Shown: positions 59,403 through 64,000 of the stretch, one piece after another
How the letters are laid out: each line of letters opens with the position of its first letter
Numbering within the stretch: the first letter of the stretch is position 1
NCBI GenBank assembly: GCA_946554445.1
Contig: CAMNSD010000004.1
Coordinates: 62,001-126,000 of the forward strand
Origin: an uncultured Lachnospiraceae bacterium
GTDB lineage: Bacteria; Bacillota; Clostridia; Lachnospirales; Lachnospiraceae
Length of the DNA stretch: 64,000 nucleotides
Direction of reading: 5' to 3'
The notes under the pieces: model-generated
Told to the model about the DNA's origin: nothing
Database searches by the model: none
Seen by the model: only the letters and a program-made list of their open reading frames with translations
Program-made: the position numbers and the translations under genes

Positions 59403-60491
59403 ATGAAGAATGTTATTTTGGTAGTGGATGATGATAAGACCAATTTGGCGCTGGCACAGAAGATTCTTGGTGCCCAGTATCGTATTGCCGCCGCCATCTC
59501 CGGCGCGACCGCTTTAAAATATCTGGAAAACCACCGTCCCGATTTAATCTTGCTGGATATCAATATGCCGGGGATGGATGGTTTTGAGGTTATGGAAAGG
59601 CTGCGGGCAAATGTTGCCACCGAATCGATTCCCGTTATCTTTCTGACGGCAGACAACCTTGCTGAGACAGAGATCAAATGTTTTCAGATGGGAGCACTGG
59701 ATTTCGTTGGTAAGCCCTTTGTTCCGGATATCCTCTTAAGCCGTGTCAGCAAGACCATCGAACTTGACCAGTACCGGCATAATCTGGAAAACATGGTGAA
59801 CACCCAGGCGGAAAAAATCACGGAAAACGCCAGACGTCTGGGCATGATCCAGGAGTCTGTCATCATCGGCATGGCCAATCTGATTGAGAGTCGTGATGGC
59901 AGCACCGGCAAACACGTAAAAAATACACAGACCTACGTGAAGATGATCGCCGATGAACTGTATGCAAGAGGCCTGTTCCGGGAAGAGTTAACACCCGATT
60001 ATATCCAGGATCTCTGCAAGGCCGCCCCACTCCATGATGTAGGAAAGATTAAGATTTCCGACGCCATTCTGCAAAAACCCGGCAGACTGACGCAGGAAGA
60101 ATTTGAAACCATGAAGTTACATACCACGCACAGCCGCCAGATTATCAAGACCATCATCGGTGATATCGAAGACGAACACTATGTACATATGGTGGAAGAT
60201 ATCGCCATGTATCACCATGAGCGTTATGATGGCACCGGATATCCTACCGGTCTGACGGCAGAGAACATTCCCCTCTCCGCGAGAATCATGGCCGTTGCCG
60301 ATGTGTTCGATGCCCTCTATGAGGAACGCTGCTATAAGCCACCGGTCCGCCCCATTGAACGCATCATGCAGATTATGTCCGAAGGCAGGGGCACGCAGTT
60401 TGATCCTGTCATACTCGATGTGTTCATGGAACTGCTGCCGCAGCTGAAAGAATTGCTGCACATCTGTCCGGAGAATCCGGACAATAACTGA
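59403..60491 (+). CDS. Response regulator with HD-GYP phosphodiesterase domain
   Basis: The 362-residue protein has a receiver domain (ILVVDDDKTNLALAQKI; phospho-acceptor in LILLDINMPGMDGFEVM, about residue 51) and an HD-GYP domain (about 155-350) with HDVGKIKISDAIL and HHERYDGTGYPTGLTAENIP, the metal and GYP signature. Such proteins break down cyclic di-GMP on phosphorylation. GAGG lies 6 nt before the ATG. It is the first gene of an operon with the hybrid kinase 49 bp downstream, which may phosphorylate it. Confidence 0.95.
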   Translation: MKNVILVVDDDKTNLALAQKILGAQYRIAAAISGATALKYLENHRPDLILLDINMPGMDGFEVMERLRANVATESIPVIFLTADNLAETEIKCFQMGALDFVGKPFVPDILLSRVSKTIELDQYRHNLENMVNTQAEKITENARRLGMIQESVIIGMANLIESRDGSTGKHVKNTQTYVKMIADELYARGLFREELTPDYIQDLCKAAPLHDVGKIKISDAILQKPGRLTQEEFETMKLHTTHSRQIIKTIIGDIEDEHYVHMVEDIAMYHHERYDGTGYPTGLTAENIPLSARIMAVADVFDALYEERCYKPPVRPIERIMQIMSEGRGTQFDPVILDVFMELLPQLKELLHICPENPDNN

Positions 60492-60540
60492 TTTGATGAG
60501 GAGAGTTTCCCGATCGTAGAGGAAAGGATGGTAATCGGTT

Positions 60541-63393
60541 GTGGATAATAATCAGTCAAAGACATCTCCGTCACACAAAAAACTAGAACGTACCGTACTC
60601 GCTGTACTGACCTTGTATACATTAGCCATGTTTTTTACCAGCCAGCTTTATGGTTGGAGTACTTATGTCAAAGAATTTATCTTCTTTCCCATGGCAGCGG
60701 GATGGTTCGTCTATTTTCAGGAATCTTGGAATCATGAGCGCAGGGCCCGGTTCATAGCCGTCATGGTCTGGATCAATTTTATTCTTTTTGCGCTAAATAC
60801 GGACAGTTTTCCTTCTATGCTCATCACCATGGCAGGCGTTATTGCTCTGCTCAGTATTTTCTGTATCCGACAGATTGTTTATCTTGGGCTGATCATCCCG
60901 ATTTTTATCTTTCTCTATCACGGCCTGATTGCTAGAACGATCAGCTTCGCCAATATCCACGACATCCTCCGGTTCTGTATCCAGTTCTTCTCTCTCTACA
61001 CTGTATCCGCAGTCATGTGGATCATTATCAGGGACCGTCAAGAAACCAGCGAACAGCTAATGGAAAACATCCAGGAACTGGAAATTGCCGAACGCAGCAA
61101 AGACGACTTTCTGGTAAACGTCTCCCATGAGATCCGCACCCCCATCAACGCGGTCTGCGGTTTGAGCGAGGCAATCCTACAAGAAGACCTCCCTGCTTCT
61201 GTCTGGCGCGATGTGATAGACATTCAGACCGCTGGGCGCAATCTTCTCTCTACCGTCAGCAATATCTTGGATTTCTCGGAACTGGAAAGCGGCAGACTGG
61301 AACTGGCGGAAGAAAGTTATAACATCACCTCCACAATCACCGACATCATCAACACCGCAATGACTATGGATAACGGCCGGCGTCTGGAACTGATTGTGGA
61401 CTGCGATGCCAATCTGCCCAGCAACCTGTTGGGGGATGAGCAGAAACTGCGCCGCATTATCCTAAACCTGATCGGAAATGCCATCAAATTTACCAAAGAA
61501 GGCGGCATCATCCTGCGTATCAAAAGCCGTAAGGAAGAATACGGCATTAATCTGATGGTCAGTGTAAAGGATTCTGGCATCGGCATCAAACGCGCCGATA
61601 TGGAAAAAATCTTTACCAGTTTCAGTCAGGTGGACTCCAAGCGCAACCGTGAGGAAGGCGGTGTCGGCCTGGGACTGGCTATCACTCAGGCGCTCGTGCG
61701 CAGTATGGGCGGCTTCATCACCGTGGACAGCATCCCCGGAACGGGAAGTGAATTTTTGTTTACGGTACCGCAAAAAGTGTTGGACGAGACACCCATTGTA
61801 TCCATTAAAAACAAGAAAAACCTCTTTGCCGCCTGCTATATTAATCTGGATAAATACAACTATTCTGTTATCCGTGAAGGTTATGAAAGCTGTATCAACC
61901 ATATCGCCAGTCAGTTCGGCATCCCCTTCCGTGTATGTCGGAACCTGCCGGAGTTAAAACGTCGGATGGAAAACGAATCCTACTCCCATATTTTCATCGG
62001 TTGGGAAGAGTACAATGAAGACCGCAGTTTCTTTGAAAATCTTGCCCAGGATTGCACCGTGGTGCTCTTCTTAAACTATGGACAGGAAGTGTCTGTACGG
62101 GGCAATATGCTCCGCATCTATAAACCCTTTACCGTGCTGTCCATTGCCGCAGTTTTCAACGGGCAGAAACTAATCCAGAATGAAGAACAGCATATCATGC
62201 TGCACAATAAGTTTGTCGCTCCTACGGCAAAAGTCTTAGTGGTAGACGATAATGCCATGAACCTTAAAGTCATGGCCAGACTCCTTCTGCCTTATCAGAT
62301 TAAAGTCATTATGGCAGGAAGCGGCCAAGAAGCTTTGAACACTCTGAACACACCGGAATTTGACTGTGTCTTCCTTGACCATATGATGCCAGAGATGGAC
62401 GGTGTAGAGACACTGCATAATATCCGCCAGAAACCCGGCGCATATTATCAGTCACTTCCCATCATCGCCTTTACGGCCAACGCCATAGGCGGTGCCAGGG
62501 AAATGTTCCTCTCTGAAGGATTTAATGATTTTATTGCCAAGCCGATTGAATTGAGTGTCTTGGAACGACTGCTCCGCCGTTATATTCCGATACAGAAACA
62601 AATGCTTGTCGAAGAAGACACCTCTGCTTCGGACGGTACTTCCGCCGCAGATTCTTCTGTCTCTTTTGATATAACGGAAACGGCAGACAATACCAGGGAA
62701 GAAGCCGACGCCAAGGCCCTTGCCCTTTTGACCAGGTTCGGAATCAATATCGAACAGGGCTATTCTTACTGCGGAGATCAGGAAGGTCTGCGTGAAATCA
62801 TGGGAATTTTTCACGCAGAAGGCCCCAAGCGTCAGGAGCAGCTTGCCCATTTGTTTCAGGAGCAGGACTGGAAAAATTATGTGATCACGGTACATGCCCT
62901 AAAAGGAAACGCCAAAGGTATCGGCGCCGAAGCTCTCTCAGAACTTGCGAGGCAGCTTGAAATGGCTGGCAAGGAAAACCGAATCGACTATATCTTAATG
63001 CACCATGAAGAACTGATGGAAAACTATAGACGGCTTCTGCATGCCCTGCAAGATAGCGCCTTCCTCTATCCAAACGGTCCGGCAAAACAAGAACAGACTG
63101 CCGTCACCAACAAAGACGGCATTGACAGCGCACCCCCTCTTTCCACAGCAACAGAAGTGGATGAACAATCATTGTCCAACCTGATCAGTCAGTTGGAGGA
63201 TAAACTGTCCGCTTTTGAAAATGAGGGCTTGGAAGAACTTTTTGACAGGCTTACAGCCCTTCAATACCGCGGGATTCCACTTGCAGGGCTTTCGGAAAAA
63301 CTTCGGTTGATGACATACGACTTTGATTTCTTAAGCGCTTCCGAAGCGTTGACTGCCTGGAAAGAATCCCAGACAGACACCAATGCCAATTAA
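60541..63393 (+). CDS. Hybrid sensor histidine kinase with receiver and HPt domains
   Basis: A 950-residue multidomain kinase: N-terminal membrane region with about five helices (residues 20-160), HisKA with NVSHEIRTPINAVCGLSE (phospho-His near 195), HATPase (LIGNAIKFTKEGG, DSGIGIKRADMEKIF, GLGLAITQAL), a degenerate receiver-like segment (about 425-550), a full receiver (VLVVDDNAMNLKVM; Asp in CVFLDHMMPEMDGVETL) and an HPt domain (TVHALKGNAKGIGAEALSEL). It starts with GTG at 60541; the AAAGGA site is about 12 nt away, so translation may be weak or coupled. The phosphorelay could end in the HD-GYP regulator. Confidence 0.93.
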   Translation: MDNNQSKTSPSHKKLERTVLAVLTLYTLAMFFTSQLYGWSTYVKEFIFFPMAAGWFVYFQESWNHERRARFIAVMVWINFILFALNTDSFPSMLITMAGVIALLSIFCIRQIVYLGLIIPIFIFLYHGLIARTISFANIHDILRFCIQFFSLYTVSAVMWIIIRDRQETSEQLMENIQELEIAERSKDDFLVNVSHEIRTPINAVCGLSEAILQEDLPASVWRDVIDIQTAGRNLLSTVSNILDFSELESGRLELAEESYNITSTITDIINTAMTMDNGRRLELIVDCDANLPSNLLGDEQKLRRIILNLIGNAIKFTKEGGIILRIKSRKEEYGINLMVSVKDSGIGIKRADMEKIFTSFSQVDSKRNREEGGVGLGLAITQALVRSMGGFITVDSIPGTGSEFLFTVPQKVLDETPIVSIKNKKNLFAACYINLDKYNYSVIREGYESCINHIASQFGIPFRVCRNLPELKRRMENESYSHIFIGWEEYNEDRSFFENLAQDCTVVLFLNYGQEVSVRGNMLRIYKPFTVLSIAAVFNGQKLIQNEEQHIMLHNKFVAPTAKVLVVDDNAMNLKVMARLLLPYQIKVIMAGSGQEALNTLNTPEFDCVFLDHMMPEMDGVETLHNIRQKPGAYYQSLPIIAFTANAIGGAREMFLSEGFNDFIAKPIELSVLERLLRRYIPIQKQMLVEEDTSASDGTSAADSSVSFDITETADNTREEADAKALALLTRFGINIEQGYSYCGDQEGLREIMGIFHAEGPKRQEQLAHLFQEQDWKNYVITVHALKGNAKGIGAEALSELARQLEMAGKENRIDYILMHHEELMENYRRLLHALQDSAFLYPNGPAKQEQTAVTNKDGIDSAPPLSTATEVDEQSLSNLISQLEDKLSAFENEGLEELFDRLTALQYRGIPLAGLSEKLRLMTYDFDFLSASEALTAWKESQTDTNAN

Positions 63394-63414
63394 CAGAAAG
63401 GCCGGGTAACATTC

Positions 63415-64000
63415 ATGTTGAAACGAATTCATCGATTTATGAAAAAATTGTTTTCCCCACAGCTGGAATTTCACGAGCGGCTTCTGCGCATGGTTCTGTC
63501 CCTGGTATTTGCCGCTTCCGTAATCGGTACGGGACGTGTCGCATTGGGCGCTGATTCCAGGATACTTATGGCACTGATCCCGATGTGTGTTCTCTCCGCT
63601 CTCTCCATCTGGATTGTGGTGGAATGCCGTAATGCCAGACTGGCGTCCTGGCTGCTGATCATCGGCACGAATGTAATCCTTTTCCCGTTTCTTTTTATCT
63701 TAAGCGGCGGGATAGACAGCGGTACGCCCATATGGTTCGTGCTGGGGCTCATCTATATTTTCCTGCTCTTTGAGGGGAAATCCTTCTGGCTCGCCATGCT
63801 CTTATCCGCCGCCTCTTTTTTGATAACATACATAACGGCCTATTTTTATCCGAATCTCATACCGCCTGTGGAACGTTTCTACACCTTCACAGACTCCTAC
63901 GTGACGCTGTTGTTTATCAGCTGCTTCATCGGTATCCTTTTAAAAATCCAATCGAAGACTTACGATCAGGAAAAGAAGCTGGCGGAAGAACAGAAAGCGG
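63415..64000 (+). CDS. Membrane sensor protein, partial (C-terminus off the right edge)
   Basis: The open frame from ATG 63415 gives MLKRIHRFMKKLFSPQLEF, then six or seven hydrophobic segments (LLRMVLSLVFAASVIGTG, ILMALIPMCVLSALSIWIVV, LLIIGTNVILFPFLFILSGG, FVLGLIYIFLLFEG, LAMLLSAASFLITYITA, YVTLLFISCFIGILL) and the start of a coiled coil (KTYDQEKKLAEEQKA). This is how membrane-bound histidine kinases or diguanylate cyclases begin. It lies 21 bp after the hybrid kinase, in the same operon. The output domain is outside the window. Confidence 0.85.
   Translation, partial: MLKRIHRFMKKLFSPQLEFHERLLRMVLSLVFAASVIGTGRVALGADSRILMALIPMCVLSALSIWIVVECRNARLASWLLIIGTNVILFPFLFILSGGIDSGTPIWFVLGLIYIFLLFEGKSFWLAMLLSAASFLITYITAYFYPNLIPPVERFYTFTDSYVTLLFISCFIGILLKIQSKTYDQEKKLAEEQKA

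Noticed and set aside
1-64000. tRNA or rRNA genes
   Set aside because: I saw no GTTCGAATC-type T-arm with a matching acceptor stem or rRNA-like stretch; a covariance scan could still find one.

Overview
This window looks like a chromosomal segment of a spore-forming Lachnospiraceae-type Clostridium relative. The grounds are Clostridia-style gene families (BceRSAB peptide-resistance module, XRE-FtsX permease fusion, SUV3-like helicase, small Lachnospiraceae hypotheticals), two spoVA genes, strong AGGAGG ribosome binding sites and intermediate GC by eye. Most genes lie on the minus strand. I found no rRNA, tRNA, CRISPR array or intact transposon.

Layout. 0-3 kb: arginine biosynthesis operon argJ-argB-argD (argD cut by the left edge), with argC (43-44 kb) and argG (45-46.6 kb) as separate units. 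3-10.6 kb: a nucleotidyltransferase-fold protein, an ArsC/Spx-type reductase, an alpha-toroid protein, MATE exporter plus AraC regulator, a coiled-coil protein, Fic AMP-transferase, flavodoxin and an AraC/GyrI regulator. 10.6-18.2 kb: a PIN toxin-antitoxin pair bounded by an 18-bp direct repeat, then a 2258-residue surface protein whose leader holds a GCTTG pentanucleotide tract and an intrinsic terminator. 19-21 kb: an Rpn-family nuclease gene with an internal GTG start and a second, orphan copy of its C-terminal segment, then a secreted CHAP-like protein. 21-30.8 kb: two ABC export modules, one BceRSAB-like and one with a permease carrying an N-terminal XRE DNA-binding domain. 30.8-38.3 kb: a lipoprotein, and a MarR-controlled operon of nitroreductases, DUF1848 and SPL-type radical SAM proteins ending in a truncated adenylation domain, then small redox-type enzymes. 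38.5-45 kb: hexuronate catabolism (uxuB) with a BASS-type transporter, PrdX, dCMP deaminase and argC. 45-59 kb: argG, HEPN-MNT pair, DegV, an ECF sigma factor with its probable membrane partner, spoVAE, spoVAD, aroK, ridA, PPTase and an SUV3-like helicase. 59-64 kb: a plus-strand signalling operon (HD-GYP response regulator, hybrid histidine kinase, a further sensor cut by the right edge).

The strongest leads are: (1) the Rpn gene, which has an ideal internal Shine-Dalgarno and GTG start at the head of its C-terminal segment, duplicated perfectly over 113 bp just downstream as a free-standing small ORF, fitting intragenic-antitoxin biology plus a possible tail-exchange cassette; (2) the leader of the giant surface protein, where a pentanucleotide repeat runs through a possible 39-codon leader ORF ending 11 nt before a terminator, a layout that could give phase-variable attenuation; (3) the 18-bp repeat that supplies the stop codons of both the surface gene and the PIN antitoxin gene; (4) long stem-loops without T-tracts recurring between genes (27.8, 30.4, 43.0, 48.0 and 59.3 kb), some sharing a sequence core; (5) an ECF sigma factor gene with no canonical start codon.

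All functional calls come from reading sequence motifs by eye; no database search was run.
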